A DNA stretch of 64,000 nucleotides from Bacillus sp. BHET2 (GTDB lineage Bacteria; Bacillota; Bacilli; Bacillales; Bacillaceae_B), in assembly GCF_005938125.1 (NCBI RefSeq), contig NZ_VCQN01000001.1, forward strand, positions 62,001 through 126,000, in the 5' to 3' direction. The notes under the pieces are model-generated. The model was not told the origin of the DNA, made no database searches, and saw only the letters and a list, made by a program, of their open reading frames with translations. Below are positions 1 through 7,806 of this stretch, in pieces. The stretch's first letter is position 1; each line of letters starts with the position of its first letter. The translations under genes were made by a program, and so were the position numbers.

Positions 1-467
1 TAAAACCATTTGATATGGAGAACCTAGTGAGTCATATTCGTCAAGTTAGCGGGAAATCAAACTCAATCATCAAAAAACCTTCCTCATCCAGAATGAATAC
101 AGAGCAAAAGCCAAGAAACTTAGATGCAAGCATTACAAGTATTATCCACGAAATCGGTGTGCCGGCACATATTAAAGGTTATTTATATTTAAGAGAAGCA
201 ATCTCAATGGTTTATAACGATATCGAATTACTTGGTTCAATCACAAAGGTACTCTACCCCGATATTGCCAAGAAATATAACACAACGGCATCACGGGTGG
301 AACGAGCGATCCGTCACGCAATTGAAGTGGCTTGGAGCAGAGGGAATATCGATTCCATTTCATCTTTATTCGGGTATACAGTAAGTATGTCAAAGGCAAA
401 ACCGACAAACTCAGAATTTATTGCCATGGTGGCTGATAAGCTTCGCTTAGAGCATATGGCTTCATGA
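1..467 (+). CDS. spo0A: Spo0A, sporulation response regulator (3' part)
   Basis: The window opens inside this gene; the frame is open from base 3 and gives 154 residues ending at TGA 465-467. What is visible is the last part of the receiver (KPFDMENL), a linker rich in Ser/Lys, and the whole DNA-binding effector domain, including [18 protein letters not shown] and [20 protein letters not shown], which is close to identical to Bacillus Spo0A. Phosphorylated Spo0A is the master switch for sporulation and stationary-phase genes and binds TGNCGAA boxes. The phospho-acceptor Asp lies outside the window. A terminator follows at 522-555, so the gene ends its own transcript. Identity is essentially certain; the true start is upstream of the window. 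Confidence 0.98.
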   Translation, partial: KPFDMENLVSHIRQVSGKSNSIIKKPSSSRMNTEQKPRNLDASITSIIHEIGVPAHIKGYLYLREAISMVYNDIELLGSITKVLYPDIAKKYNTTASRVERAIRHAIEVAWSRGNIDSISSLFGYTVSMSKAKPTNSEFIAMVADKLRLEHMAS

Positions 468-521
468 AAGAGTAAGGATTAGTCTGTCAGTTCGGTTTCC
501 ATACTGAATAGTCCGAATGTA

Positions 522-555
522 AAAACCCTATGAGCCCGATGGTTCGTGGGGTTTT
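522..555 (+). terminator. spo0A terminator
   Basis: AAAACCC (522-528) can pair with GGGGTTTT (548-555), with a loop rich in GC and a short T-rich tail. It follows the spo0A stop by about 55 bases. The rest of the gap to 777 holds a small GGCC hairpin near 566-595 and the promoter described at 712-739. Confidence 0.7.
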
Positions 556-711
556 CTGGTTCAACGGCCTTTAATTAAAAATGGCCAATTCCCATGAAAT
601 TCCTCTCCTCCCTATTATCATCTCTCCACACACCCTATACTTTAATTCCAGCCCACATCAATCTTGTCAGTAACAACCGCCTCTTTTCATTAGTAAATAG
701 TGGTTAGCCCT

Positions 712-739
712 TACAGCTTGTCCGTATCAACATAAGATA
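712..739 (+). promoter_or_regulatory. Sporulation-type promoter (SigK-like) before the 71-aa gene
   Basis: CATAAGATA at 731-739 fits the SigK -10 consensus CATANNNTA in every fixed position. An AC at 712-713 lies 17 bases upstream, where the SigK -35 AC is expected. The overlapping ATACAAT at 737-743 also resembles a SigE -10, so mother-cell control is likelier than a firm SigK assignment. No good SigA promoter is seen here. The match is short and untested. Confidence 0.45.
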
Positions 740-777
740 CAATGTAAGGCAAAAACCTTAGTGAGGGAGGTGAGACT

Positions 778-993
778 ATGGGTAACTATCGTAATCGTGA
801 CAACGTAGGTGGAGCGTCTGATCGTTGTAGAAACAATGACGTGGCTGGTGCTTCCGACAACAACTTTAGAGTTCCTGTTAGAGCTTATATTAGAGGAGAA
901 GATTTCTGTAGAGCTGTACGTCGCTGTAGTGATAACGACGTAGCTGGTGAAATGGACAACCGTCGCCGTAGATGTCGTTGCAATTGGTTCTAA
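778..993 (+). CDS. Small Arg/Asn/Cys-rich repeat protein, unknown function
   Basis: I do not recognise this 71-residue protein. A strong ribosome site (GAGGGAGGTGAG, 762-773) precedes ATG 778 and a good terminator follows, so it is a complete single-gene unit. The sequence is built on a repeated core: DNVGGASDRC near residue 9, NNDVAGASDN near 19 and DNDVAGEMDN near 52. The repeats are separated by a less repetitive stretch with aromatic residues (FRVPVRAYIRGEDF). It has 5 Cys and about 17 Arg, ending RRRRCRCNWF, and has no signal peptide or membrane segment. Composition, the mother-cell-like promoter and the position next to spo0A suggest a spore-layer protein; this is inference. The long open frame on the opposite strand is treated as a shadow. 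Confidence 0.75.
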   Translation: MGNYRNRDNVGGASDRCRNNDVAGASDNNFRVPVRAYIRGEDFCRAVRRCSDNDVAGEMDNRRRRCRCNWF

Positions 994-1018
994 TGAACTA
1001 ACACCATACTCAATCAAT

Positions 1019-1045
1019 AAAAATCCTGAGATTCTCAGGATTTTT
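1019..1045 (+). terminator. Terminator of the 71-aa gene
   Basis: AAAAATCCTGAG (1019-1030), loop ATT, CTCAGGATTTTT (1034-1045) continuing into more T: a perfect 12-bp stem followed by a T run. Confidence 0.93.
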
Positions 1046-1074
1046 TTAATAATTTGGTTCAAAAAGTTCATCCT

Positions 1075-1102
1075 TTGAGGAAGGATTAAATAAGTATATA
1101 AT
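1075..1102 (+). promoter_or_regulatory. SigA-type promoter of yqiK
   Basis: TTGAGG at 1075-1080 and TATAAT at 1097-1102 with 16 bases between. The predicted start is about 55 bases ahead of the yqiK ATG. Confidence 0.6.
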
Positions 1103-1165
1103 GAATACACTCACACAATTCGAAGAATAAAGGGTTGTACATATAGATAAAGAGGGAGTGAACTC

Positions 1166-1900
1166 ATGACACTAATCATTGCTCACCGGGGATCAGCAGG
1201 GACTCACCCGGAAAATACAATGGAGGCTTTTTATGAGGCTGAAAGAGTGAAAGCTGATGGAATTGAATTGGATGTCCAACTGACGAGAGATGGCGAAATT
1301 GTCGTGATTCATGACGAAACGGTTGATCGAACGACAAATGGAAAAGGGTTTGTCAAAGATTACACATTTAAGGATATACAAAAACTTCAAGCCAATTACA
1401 AATATAAAAGTAAATTATTTAAAAAAAATCGCGTTCCTTCATTGAGAGAAGTTTTTCAGTGGATGAAAGGTAATGAATTACTCTGTAACATTGAGTTGAA
1501 AAACAGCATTATGGATTATCCAGGCATGGAAGAAAAGGTGATTGAGTTGATCTGGGAGTTTGGATTCCAGGATCGTATCATTATTTCCTCTTTTAATCAC
1601 TATTCGATTGTGGCTTGCTATCGTTTAGAACCTGAAGTAGAAATTGCACCACTGTATTCTTCCGGTTTATTTATGCCTTGGATATATGCTCAATCTTTAA
1701 GGGCGAGGGCTATACATCCCAATTTGAAGGCGGTTCGGGATGACATTATCATTGAAGCGATGAATAACGGGATCGCCGTCAGGCCCTACACGGTAAACAA
1801 GGTGGAGCAGATGGAGAGATTACTGGACTTAGGATGTTCTGCGTTCGTAACAGATTTCCCTGAGAAAGCAAGGAAACTGAGAGAAAGCAAAAAAGGCTAG
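1166..1900 (+). CDS. yqiK: Glycerophosphodiester phosphodiesterase
   Basis: A 244-residue GDPD-family enzyme that hydrolyses glycerophosphodiesters to glycerol-3-phosphate plus an alcohol; no signal peptide is present, so it is probably cytoplasmic. The N-terminus carries the family signature HRGSAGTHPENT (catalytic His and metal-binding Glu, residues 7-18), followed by ELDVQLTRDGEIVVIHDE with the second conserved His. CNIELKN and the C-terminal VRPYTVNK...FVTDFP are also typical of this TIM barrel. The length is normal for the cytosolic bacterial type. GAGGGAGTGA sits just before ATG 1166. The position between spo0A and the bkd genes matches B. subtilis yqiK. Its TAG stop lies inside the terminator shared with yqzF. 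Confidence 0.93.
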   Translation: MTLIIAHRGSAGTHPENTMEAFYEAERVKADGIELDVQLTRDGEIVVIHDETVDRTTNGKGFVKDYTFKDIQKLQANYKYKSKLFKKNRVPSLREVFQWMKGNELLCNIELKNSIMDYPGMEEKVIELIWEFGFQDRIIISSFNHYSIVACYRLEPEVEIAPLYSSGLFMPWIYAQSLRARAIHPNLKAVRDDIIIEAMNNGIAVRPYTVNKVEQMERLLDLGCSAFVTDFPEKARKLRESKKG

Positions 1901-1927
1901 CGCATACACATAGCGCTAGCCTTTTTT
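1889..1927. terminator. Bidirectional terminator shared by yqiK and yqzF
   Basis: A perfect 15-bp stem, AAAAAAGGCTAGCGC (1889-1903) with GCGCTAGCCTTTTTT (1913-1927), and a 9-base loop. A runs on one side and T runs on the other serve both directions. The stop codons of both convergent genes lie in the stem: TAG 1898-1900 and, on the other strand, TAG at 1918-1916. Confidence 0.95.
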
Positions 1928-2155
1928 GTTGAATCGGGATTGGACTTTATTTTGTTTACGGTCGCGGTGCAGAACAAAACCAGCAATGAACCCTAAACCA
2001 CATAAAAAGAAAACCAATCCAAGGATGAATTGCAGCCAAAGAAAAGGGATTGGGGACTGAAGAATTCCAAATAGCATATCTCTCATCAATTTAATTCCAA
2101 GTGCAGCAAGTGCTCCGGGAATCAGCATGATAATTAGGGCAATTAAACGGATCAT
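1916..2155 (-). CDS. yqzF: DUF2627 small membrane protein YqzF
   Basis: A 79-residue protein with two hydrophobic segments (about 3-22 and 35-60) and a basic tail (HRDRKQNKVQSRFNKKG), typical of the DUF2627 family. No biochemical function is known to me. In B. subtilis a gene of this family sits at the same place, between yqiK and bkdR, which supports the name. It is convergent with yqiK and shares its terminator. A GGAG-type site (rc of CTCC at 2170-2173) lies ahead of the start. Function unknown; family assignment fairly sure. Confidence 0.85.
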   Translation of the reverse strand: MIRLIALIIMLIPGALAALGIKLMRDMLFGILQSPIPFLWLQFILGLVFFLCGLGFIAGFVLHRDRKQNKVQSRFNKKG

Positions 2156-2247
2156 GGGATTAATAACTCCTTTACGTTTCCATAATAAAATTTTAACGCC
2201 AAGTAGAGAATTGTCAAGTTATGAAAAGTAGTGTAACATTATGATTG

Positions 2248-2266
2248 TGAAAAAAATTGCATGTGT
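2248..2266 (+). promoter_or_regulatory. Candidate BkdR-binding repeat, copy 1
   Basis: TGAAAAAAATTGCATGTGT lies just upstream of the bkdR ribosome site. It matches the copy at 4362-4380 in 17 of 19 bases and a shorter copy at 4343-4360. The repeat occurs only at the two ends of bkdR among the intergenic regions I read, so a BkdR site used for autoregulation is the simplest reading. Inference. Confidence 0.45.
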
Positions 2267-2280
2267 CGGGGTGAAGAATA

Positions 2281-4350
2281 TTGCAAGAGGTTCTAATTGT
2301 CGGTGGTGGTAAGGGTGGAACAGCCATATTGCAAATCCTCCACGAAGTCTCCGTCATGAAAGTGATTGCAGTAATAGACCTAAATGAAAGCGCTTCAGGT
2401 ATGAAAATGGCCGAAAAGCTTGGAATTCCCGTGGGTAAGGATTGGCGACCATTTCTTAGTGAATCTGTAGACATAGTGATCGAAGTGACTGGTGACCAAG
2501 AAGTGTTTGAAACCATCCGGGATAAACGGGGAAAGAATACGGTATTAATTCCTGGAAGTGTAGCCTTCCTCATCTCGAAGCTACTCGAGGATAAAGAAGA
2601 CCTTATACACCAGTTAACGAGTGAATCCTTTAAAAGGGATCTTATATTTAATTCTACTGATGATGGCATGGTGGGGATCGATGATAAAGGGATTGTGATG
2701 CTCTTTAATAAAAGTGCAGAGCGAATGATCGGAAAGAGCGAGGAAAATGTCATTGGTCTTCATATATCGGATGTGATTCCTGAAAGTAAGTTAACCACCA
2801 CGATCGAAACGAGACGAACTGAAATTCATCAGGAGGTTGTCTTAGGGAACGGGTTGAAAATCATTTCAAATCGAATTCCGATGATTACTGAACGGGATGA
2901 AATTATTGGAGCTTTTTCTGTATTTAAAGATATCACCGAAGTAGTGAATCTGGCAGAGGAAATAACCAATCTTAAAGAAATCCAGACGATGCTTGAAGCT
3001 ATTATCTATTCCAGTGATGATGCAATTTCTGTCGTGGATGAAGAGGGGAAAGGTATCCTGATAAACCCTGCATACACAAGGATTACAGGACTTTCTCAAG
3101 AAGAAGTGATCGGTAAACCTGCAACAACAGACATTTCTGAAGGAGAGAGTATCCATCTTAAGGTCCTCCAGACCAGGAGGGCAATTCGTGGGACGAAGAT
3201 GCGGGTAGGTCCGAAACGGAAAGAAGTCATCGTCAATGTGGCGCCTATTATTGTGAATAACAAGCTTAAAGGAAGTGTAGGTGTTATCCATGACATGTCT
3301 GAAATCCAGTCCCTTACCCAGGAGTTGGATCGTGCAAGGAGAATCATTCGTACCCTTGAAGCAAAGTATATGTTTGAAGATATAATTGGTGATTCAGAGG
3401 AAATGATGATAGCGGTTGAGCAAGCCAAACTAGGGGCGAAAACACCCGCGACAGTTCTTCTTAGAGGAGAATCTGGGACGGGGAAAGAATTATTTGCACA
3501 CGCCATACACAATGCGAGTGATCGGAAATTCAATAAATTTCTGAGAGTCAACTGTGCTGCCTTATCTGAGAGCTTATTAGAAAGCGAATTATTCGGATAT
3601 GAAGAAGGAGCATTTTCAGGTGCGAAGCGAGGCGGTAAGCGAGGGTTGTTTGAAGAAGCGAATAACGGCAGCATCTTCCTTGACGAGATTGGAGAGTTAA
3701 GTGCCAATACTCAAGCGAAGTTGCTGCGTGTCCTCCAGGAACACGAAATTGTGCGGGTAGGTGGGACCAAGTCAATTCAAATCAACGTCCGGGTCATTGC
3801 AGCCACCAATGTTAATCTTGAAAAGGGAATGGCGGATGGGTCATTCAGAGAAGATCTTTATTACCGTCTCAATCGAATGCCTATCCAGATCCCGCCGCTT
3901 AGACAAAGGAAGTCCGACATACCCATGATTTCAGAAGCCCTAATCACCAAAATCAATCAGGACTACGGTAGAAATGTCGAAGGGATCACTGAAGTGGCCA
4001 TGAACAAGCTAATGAATTATCATTGGCCAGGGAATGTGAGAGAGCTTGAGAATGTTCTTGGCAGAGCCATCATTTTTATGAAATATAATGAAGTGAATAT
4101 CGATGCTAAACATCTGCCGCAATTAGAAAACACCGCAAATCCAGTCGTTGCAATGCCCGCTACTTTTTCTAAAGGTGAAGTGGAAGATCTTGCGACCCAA
4201 GTGGAGCAGTATGAAAAAAATATAATTCAAAAGGTTTTAGAGCAGAATAATGGTAACAAAACGGCCACTGCTAAAGCATTGAATGTTTCTGTTCGAAATT
4301 TGTATTATAAAATTGAAAAGTATAACATTGAAATAAATAGCATGAAATAA
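2281..4350 (+). CDS. bkdR: BkdR, sigma-54-dependent activator of the bkd operon
   Basis: A 689-residue enhancer-binding protein that activates the downstream operon with sigma-54 (SigL). Order of parts: an N-terminal Rossmann-like segment ([11 protein letters not shown] near residue 7); two PAS-type sensor regions (about 120-210 and 240-345); an AAA+ domain of about 370-600 with Walker A GESGTGKE (about 396-403), the sigma-54 contact loop as the variant GAFSGA (about 443-448) and LDEIGEL as Walker B; and a Fis-type helix-turn-helix at the C-terminus ([22 protein letters not shown] is its core region, about 660-681). The start is TTG 2281 behind GGGGTGAAG. Gene, promoter type and target operon all agree. 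Confidence 0.95.
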   Translation: MQEVLIVGGGKGGTAILQILHEVSVMKVIAVIDLNESASGMKMAEKLGIPVGKDWRPFLSESVDIVIEVTGDQEVFETIRDKRGKNTVLIPGSVAFLISKLLEDKEDLIHQLTSESFKRDLIFNSTDDGMVGIDDKGIVMLFNKSAERMIGKSEENVIGLHISDVIPESKLTTTIETRRTEIHQEVVLGNGLKIISNRIPMITERDEIIGAFSVFKDITEVVNLAEEITNLKEIQTMLEAIIYSSDDAISVVDEEGKGILINPAYTRITGLSQEEVIGKPATTDISEGESIHLKVLQTRRAIRGTKMRVGPKRKEVIVNVAPIIVNNKLKGSVGVIHDMSEIQSLTQELDRARRIIRTLEAKYMFEDIIGDSEEMMIAVEQAKLGAKTPATVLLRGESGTGKELFAHAIHNASDRKFNKFLRVNCAALSESLLESELFGYEEGAFSGAKRGGKRGLFEEANNGSIFLDEIGELSANTQAKLLRVLQEHEIVRVGGTKSIQINVRVIAATNVNLEKGMADGSFREDLYYRLNRMPIQIPPLRQRKSDIPMISEALITKINQDYGRNVEGITEVAMNKLMNYHWPGNVRELENVLGRAIIFMKYNEVNIDAKHLPQLENTANPVVAMPATFSKGEVEDLATQVEQYEKNIIQKVLEQNNGNKTATAKALNVSVRNLYYKIEKYNIEINSMK

Positions 4351-4380
4351 ATTGCGTGGTATGAAAAAAGTTGCAGGTGT
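4343..4380 (+). promoter_or_regulatory. Candidate tandem BkdR sites (UAS) before ptb
   Basis: TGAAATAAATTGCGTGGT (4343-4360) and TGAAAAAAGTTGCAGGTGT (4362-4380) start exactly 19 bases apart. The first overlaps the bkdR stop. They lie about 65-105 bases upstream of the expected transcription start, a normal distance for a sigma-54 activator site. A near-identical copy lies before bkdR at 2248-2266. Confidence 0.55.
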
Positions 4381-4392
4381 TATGAGAGAGAG

Positions 4393-4406
4393 ATAAAGCG
4401 TTTTCA
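4393..4406 (+). promoter_or_regulatory. Candidate CcpA (cre) site at the bkd promoter
   Basis: ATAAAGCGTTTTCA matches the cre pattern TGNAANCGNWNNCA in all fixed positions except the first two. It lies between the proposed BkdR sites and the -24 element, where a bound repressor could block activator looping. Predicted only. Confidence 0.5.
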
Positions 4407-4418
4407 ACGTTTTTAAAG

Positions 4419-4435
4419 TTGGCATGCTTCTTGCA
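4419..4435 (+). promoter_or_regulatory. Sigma-54 (-24/-12) promoter of the bkd operon
   Basis: TTGGCATGCTTCTTGCA carries the invariant GG (4421-4422) and GC (4433-4434) with correct spacing and matches YTGGCACGRNNNTTGCW with only two mismatches. Transcription should begin near 4446. This rules out the in-frame ATG at 4445 as the ptb start, because it would leave no leader. Confidence 0.92.
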
Positions 4436-4483
4436 TAATGTTAAATGGAGTCGAAAAAAGAAAAAGGGGTTGAAATAACTTAC

Positions 4484-5392
4484 ATGAATCTACAATCTTT
4501 AGTGGAAAAAGCAACCCAAATCGAACATTCAACTGTAGCAGTTGCAGCTGCAGGAGATAAAGAGGTGCTTGGAGCTGTCGCGATGGCAGTTGAAAAAAAG
4601 ATGGCCGAATTCCTATTGTATGGGGACAAAGAGGAAATCCTTTCCCTTATGAAAGAGGTCGCACCACAGCTCCAATCTCATAGTAATATTAAAATCAAGC
4701 ATGCATTTTCTCCGCAGAAAGCAGCTGAGCTTGCTGTGAAAGCGGTCAAGGAAAATGAAGCAGATGCGTTAATGAAAGGGAATGTCCCCACAGCTGTCAT
4801 CTTAAAAGCAGTATTGAATAAAGAATGGGGACTCCGTACAGGCAGTGTATTATCACATGTTGCAGCATTTGAAGTAACTGGATTCGATAGGCTTACGTTC
4901 ATTACCGATGCAGCAATGAACATTGCTCCTGATCTACAGCAAAAAGCACAAATCATTGAAAATGCAGTAGGGGTCGCTCGATCAATCGGTATAAGTCATC
5001 CAAAGGTTGCCCCGATAGCTGCAGTTGAGGTAGTGAACCCTTCCATGCAAGCAACGGTCGATGCAGCTTCTCTTACGATGATGAATCAAAGAGGCCAAAT
5101 CCGACACTGTGTTGTCGATGGGCCGTTAGCCCTTGACAATGCTGTTTCCCACCATGCTGCAGAGCATAAAGGGATCGAAAGTGAAGTGGCAGGACAAGCG
5201 GATATCTTGCTTGTACCGAATATCGAAACAGGCAATGCTCTATATAAGTCCTTAATTTATTTTGCCAAGGCAAAAGTAGGAGCGGTCATTGCCGGAGCAA
5301 AAGCACCAATTGTATTAACATCCAGAGCGGACAGTGCAGAAAGTAAATTGTATTCATTGGCACTGGCTATATGCTCTGCTTCTTATAAATAA
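4484..5392 (+). CDS. ptb: Phosphate butyryltransferase
   Basis: First gene of the bkd operon, 302 residues from ATG 4484. It exchanges CoA of butyryl-, isobutyryl- or isovaleryl-CoA for phosphate, giving the acyl phosphate used by Buk. Family features include KGNVPTAVILKAVLN (about 92-106), FITDAAMNIAPDL (about 140-152) and the glycine-rich C-terminal GAVIAGAKAPIVLTSRADSAE typical of phosphotransacetylase-like enzymes. The upstream in-frame ATG 4445 is rejected because it coincides with the expected transcript start; AAGGGGT at 4464-4470 supports ATG 4484. Spacing to bcd is 42 bases. Cytosolic. Confidence 0.93.
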   Translation: MNLQSLVEKATQIEHSTVAVAAAGDKEVLGAVAMAVEKKMAEFLLYGDKEEILSLMKEVAPQLQSHSNIKIKHAFSPQKAAELAVKAVKENEADALMKGNVPTAVILKAVLNKEWGLRTGSVLSHVAAFEVTGFDRLTFITDAAMNIAPDLQQKAQIIENAVGVARSIGISHPKVAPIAAVEVVNPSMQATVDAASLTMMNQRGQIRHCVVDGPLALDNAVSHHAAEHKGIESEVAGQADILLVPNIETGNALYKSLIYFAKAKVGAVIAGAKAPIVLTSRADSAESKLYSLALAICSASYK

Positions 5393-5434
5393 TAATTAAC
5401 ACCAAAATTAATAACATTACAGGGGGAAATAATA

Positions 5435-6532
5435 ATGAAAATTTTCAGCTATATGGAACAATACGATTATGAGCAATTGGTATTCTGTCAAGATGAAGCA
5501 TCTGGATTAAAAGCAATAATCGCCATTCACGATACAACACTTGGACCTGCACTTGGAGGAACTCGTATGTGGACATATGAATCGGAAGAAGCTGCGATTG
5601 AAGATGCTCTTCGTCTTGCAAAAGGTATGACATACAAAAATGCAGCTGCCGGACTTAACTTAGGTGGAGGTAAAACGGTTATCATCGGTGACCCACGTAA
5701 AGATAAGAATGAAGAAATGTTCCGTGCATTTGGCCGCTATATTCAAGGGTTGAACGGTCGTTATATCACAGCAGAAGATGTGGGTACTACGGTTGCGGAT
5801 ATGGACTTGATCCATGAAGAAACGGATTATGTAACAGGAATTTCGCCAGCCTTTGGATCTTCTGGTAACCCATCACCTGTAACAGCTTATGGTGTATATC
5901 GTGGAATTAAAGCAGCAGCTAAAGAAGCATTTGGAACAGATTCCCTTGAAGGAAAAACAATTGCCGTTCAAGGTATTGGAAATGTTGCATACAATATGTG
6001 CCGTCATCTTCACGAAGAAGGGGCAAACCTGATTGTAACAGATATCAATAAAGAAGCTGTTCAACGCGCTGTTGATGAGTTTGGTGCAAAAGCTGTTGAT
6101 ATCAATGAAATTTATGGGGTTGAATGTGACATCTTTGCTCCATGTGCATTGGGAGCGATCATCAACGATGAAACCATTCCACAACTTAAAGCGAAAGTCA
6201 TTGCTGGAGCTGCGAATAATCAGCTGAAAGAAACACGTCACGGTGACGCAATCCATGAAATGGGTATCGTCTATGCACCTGACTATGTTATCAACGCTGG
6301 TGGAGTCATTAACGTTGCAGATGAACTTTACGGATATAATAGTGAAAGAGCGATGAAAAAAGTAGAGCAGGTTTACAATAATGTAGAGCGTGTTATCGAA
6401 ATTGCGAAACGTGATAACGTTCCTACTTACGTAGCGGCTGATCGTATGGCAGAAGAGAGAATTGATAAAATGCGCCGTTCAAGAAGTCAGTTCTTACAAA
6501 ACGGACAACATATTTTAAGCAGACGTGGATAA
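5435..6532 (+). CDS. bcd: Leucine dehydrogenase
   Basis: A 365-residue NAD-dependent enzyme that deaminates Leu, Ile and Val to the branched 2-keto acids fed into the Bkd complex. The glycine-rich [10 protein letters not shown] carries the catalytic Lys80, and KGMTYKNAA carries substrate-binding Lys68. The nucleotide-binding motif [10 protein letters not shown] is near residue 180. Length is normal for the octameric Bacillus enzyme. AGGGGGAAA precedes ATG 5435. It lies between ptb and buk, and a terminator-like hairpin follows the stop, so expression relative to the rest of the operon may be uneven. Confidence 0.96.
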   Translation: MKIFSYMEQYDYEQLVFCQDEASGLKAIIAIHDTTLGPALGGTRMWTYESEEAAIEDALRLAKGMTYKNAAAGLNLGGGKTVIIGDPRKDKNEEMFRAFGRYIQGLNGRYITAEDVGTTVADMDLIHEETDYVTGISPAFGSSGNPSPVTAYGVYRGIKAAAKEAFGTDSLEGKTIAVQGIGNVAYNMCRHLHEEGANLIVTDINKEAVQRAVDEFGAKAVDINEIYGVECDIFAPCALGAIINDETIPQLKAKVIAGAANNQLKETRHGDAIHEMGIVYAPDYVINAGGVINVADELYGYNSERAMKKVEQVYNNVERVIEIAKRDNVPTYVAADRMAEERIDKMRRSRSQFLQNGQHILSRRG

Positions 6533-6542
6533 TTACAAGGAA

Positions 6543-6577
6543 AAACGCTTTACTTTGCTAAGAGTGAAGCGTTTCTT
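6543..6577 (+). terminator. Hairpin between bcd and buk (partial terminator?)
   Basis: AAACGCTTTAC (6543-6553) pairs with GTGAAGCGTTT (6564-6574; one G-T pair) and is followed by only a short T tract (TTTCTT). All genes around it run the same way, so it probably attenuates rather than ends the operon transcript, or protects an RNA end. Confidence 0.55.
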
Positions 6578-6680
6578 CCCTGTAAATGGGATATAGAATA
6601 GATTAAGGGGTTATCTATCATAGGGGGAAATTTCTACGTGCAAACATTACAATCTAGCTACCCAAATGGAGGTAACAAAA

Positions 6681-7787
6681 GTGCAAGAAAACAAACATCG
6701 AATACTCGTCATTAATCCTGGGTCGACCTCAACCAAAATTGGTGTCTTTGATGATGATCGCTCAATATTTGAAAAGACGATCCGTCATGATGCAGAAAAA
6801 ATTAATGAATTCCCCAATATTATCGATCAATATGAATTCAGAAAAAATACCATTCTTCAAACATTGGATGAAGAAGGAATCAACATTTCCAAGCTAAGTG
6901 CTGTATGTGGACGTGGAGGACTTTTAAGACCGATTGAAGGTGGAACTTATTTAGTGAATGGAGATATGTTGAAGGATCTTAGAGAAGGATATTCAGGTCA
7001 GCATGCTTCTAATCTTGGTGGTATCTTAGCATTTGAAATCGCATCTGGATTAAATATTCCATCCTATATTGTTGATCCAGTTGTAGTGGACGAACTACAA
7101 TCACTCGCAAGGGTTTCAGGGTTTTCACTTATTGAAAGAAAGAGTATCTTCCATGCTTTAAATCAGAAAGCAGTGGCAAGAAGAGTCGCGAAGCAAATCG
7201 GCAAGAAGTATGAGGACCTAAACCTGATCATCACGCATATGGGTGGTGGAATAACCGTAGGGGCACATCGATTTGGAAAAGTGGTTGATGTGAATAACGG
7301 ATTACACGGTGATGGCCCATTTAGCCCTGAAAGAGCAGGGACTGTTCCGGCAGGCGATCTAGTTGATTTATGTTTCTCAGGAGATTATTATCGTGATGAA
7401 ATCATGAAAAAACTTGTGGGTCAAGGTGGTTTAGTTGGGTATCTTGGGACAAATGATGCAGTCAAAGTAGAGAAAATGATTGAAAATGGCGATGAGGATG
7501 CCAAAGCTATATATGATGCGATGGCTTATCAAATTGCGAAAGAAATTGGTTCAGCCAGTGCGGTCCTCAATGGGAAAGTGGATGCCATTGTATTAACAGG
7601 AGGACTTGCATACGGGAAAGAATTTGTTAAAGCAATAAGCGATCGTATCAACTGGATAGCAGATGTCGTGATTCAGCCAGGTGAAAATGAACTGCAAGCT
7701 CTTGCTGAAGGAGCATTAAGAGTCTTACGAAATGAAGAGGACTATAAGGTGTATCCCGGAAATGTAAAGAAGGAAGCAAGAGTATAA
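6681..7787 (+). CDS. buk: Butyrate (branched-chain acid) kinase
   Basis: A 368-residue ASKHA-fold kinase that moves phosphate from butyryl or branched acyl phosphate to ADP, making ATP and the free acid; partner of Ptb. The N-terminus reads [16 protein letters not shown], the phosphate-binding loop of acetate/butyrate kinases; [13 protein letters not shown] and [20 protein letters not shown] are also diagnostic. The start is GTG 6681, eight bases after GGAGG (6668-6672); the earlier in-frame ATG 6666 overlaps the ribosome site and is rejected. A gap of about 150 bases after bcd holds a hairpin. lpdV starts 19 bases downstream. Confidence 0.94.
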   Translation: MQENKHRILVINPGSTSTKIGVFDDDRSIFEKTIRHDAEKINEFPNIIDQYEFRKNTILQTLDEEGINISKLSAVCGRGGLLRPIEGGTYLVNGDMLKDLREGYSGQHASNLGGILAFEIASGLNIPSYIVDPVVVDELQSLARVSGFSLIERKSIFHALNQKAVARRVAKQIGKKYEDLNLIITHMGGGITVGAHRFGKVVDVNNGLHGDGPFSPERAGTVPAGDLVDLCFSGDYYRDEIMKKLVGQGGLVGYLGTNDAVKVEKMIENGDEDAKAIYDAMAYQIAKEIGSASAVLNGKVDAIVLTGGLAYGKEFVKAISDRINWIADVVIQPGENELQALAEGALRVLRNEEDYKVYPGNVKKEARV

Positions 7788-7806
7788 GAACAAGGAGGAC
7801 TCAAGA

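Noticed and set aside
727-1110. 127-residue Ser/Thr-rich frame antisense to the 71-aa gene
   Set aside because: No ribosome site at its start; it spans the promoter, the gene and the terminator of the opposite strand. Its repeats merely mirror those of the real gene.
2388-2403. TGAAAGCGCTTCAG inside bkdR as a cre site
   Set aside because: It is one base short of the 14-base pattern and lies within coding sequence about 100 bases after the start; not convincing alone.
4445-4483. ATG 4445 as start of ptb
   Set aside because: It coincides with the transcript start predicted from the -24/-12 promoter and has no ribosome site; ATG 4484 is preferred.
5435-5452. AAAATTTTCAG at the start of bcd as a CodY site
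   Set aside because: Only half of the CodY consensus is matched, and the bases encode conserved residues of leucine dehydrogenase.
6638-6710. GTG-start short frame (about 23 codons) before buk
   Set aside because: It has a fair AGGGGG upstream but overlaps buk out of frame and shows no recognisable peptide; the function of such a leader could not be supported.
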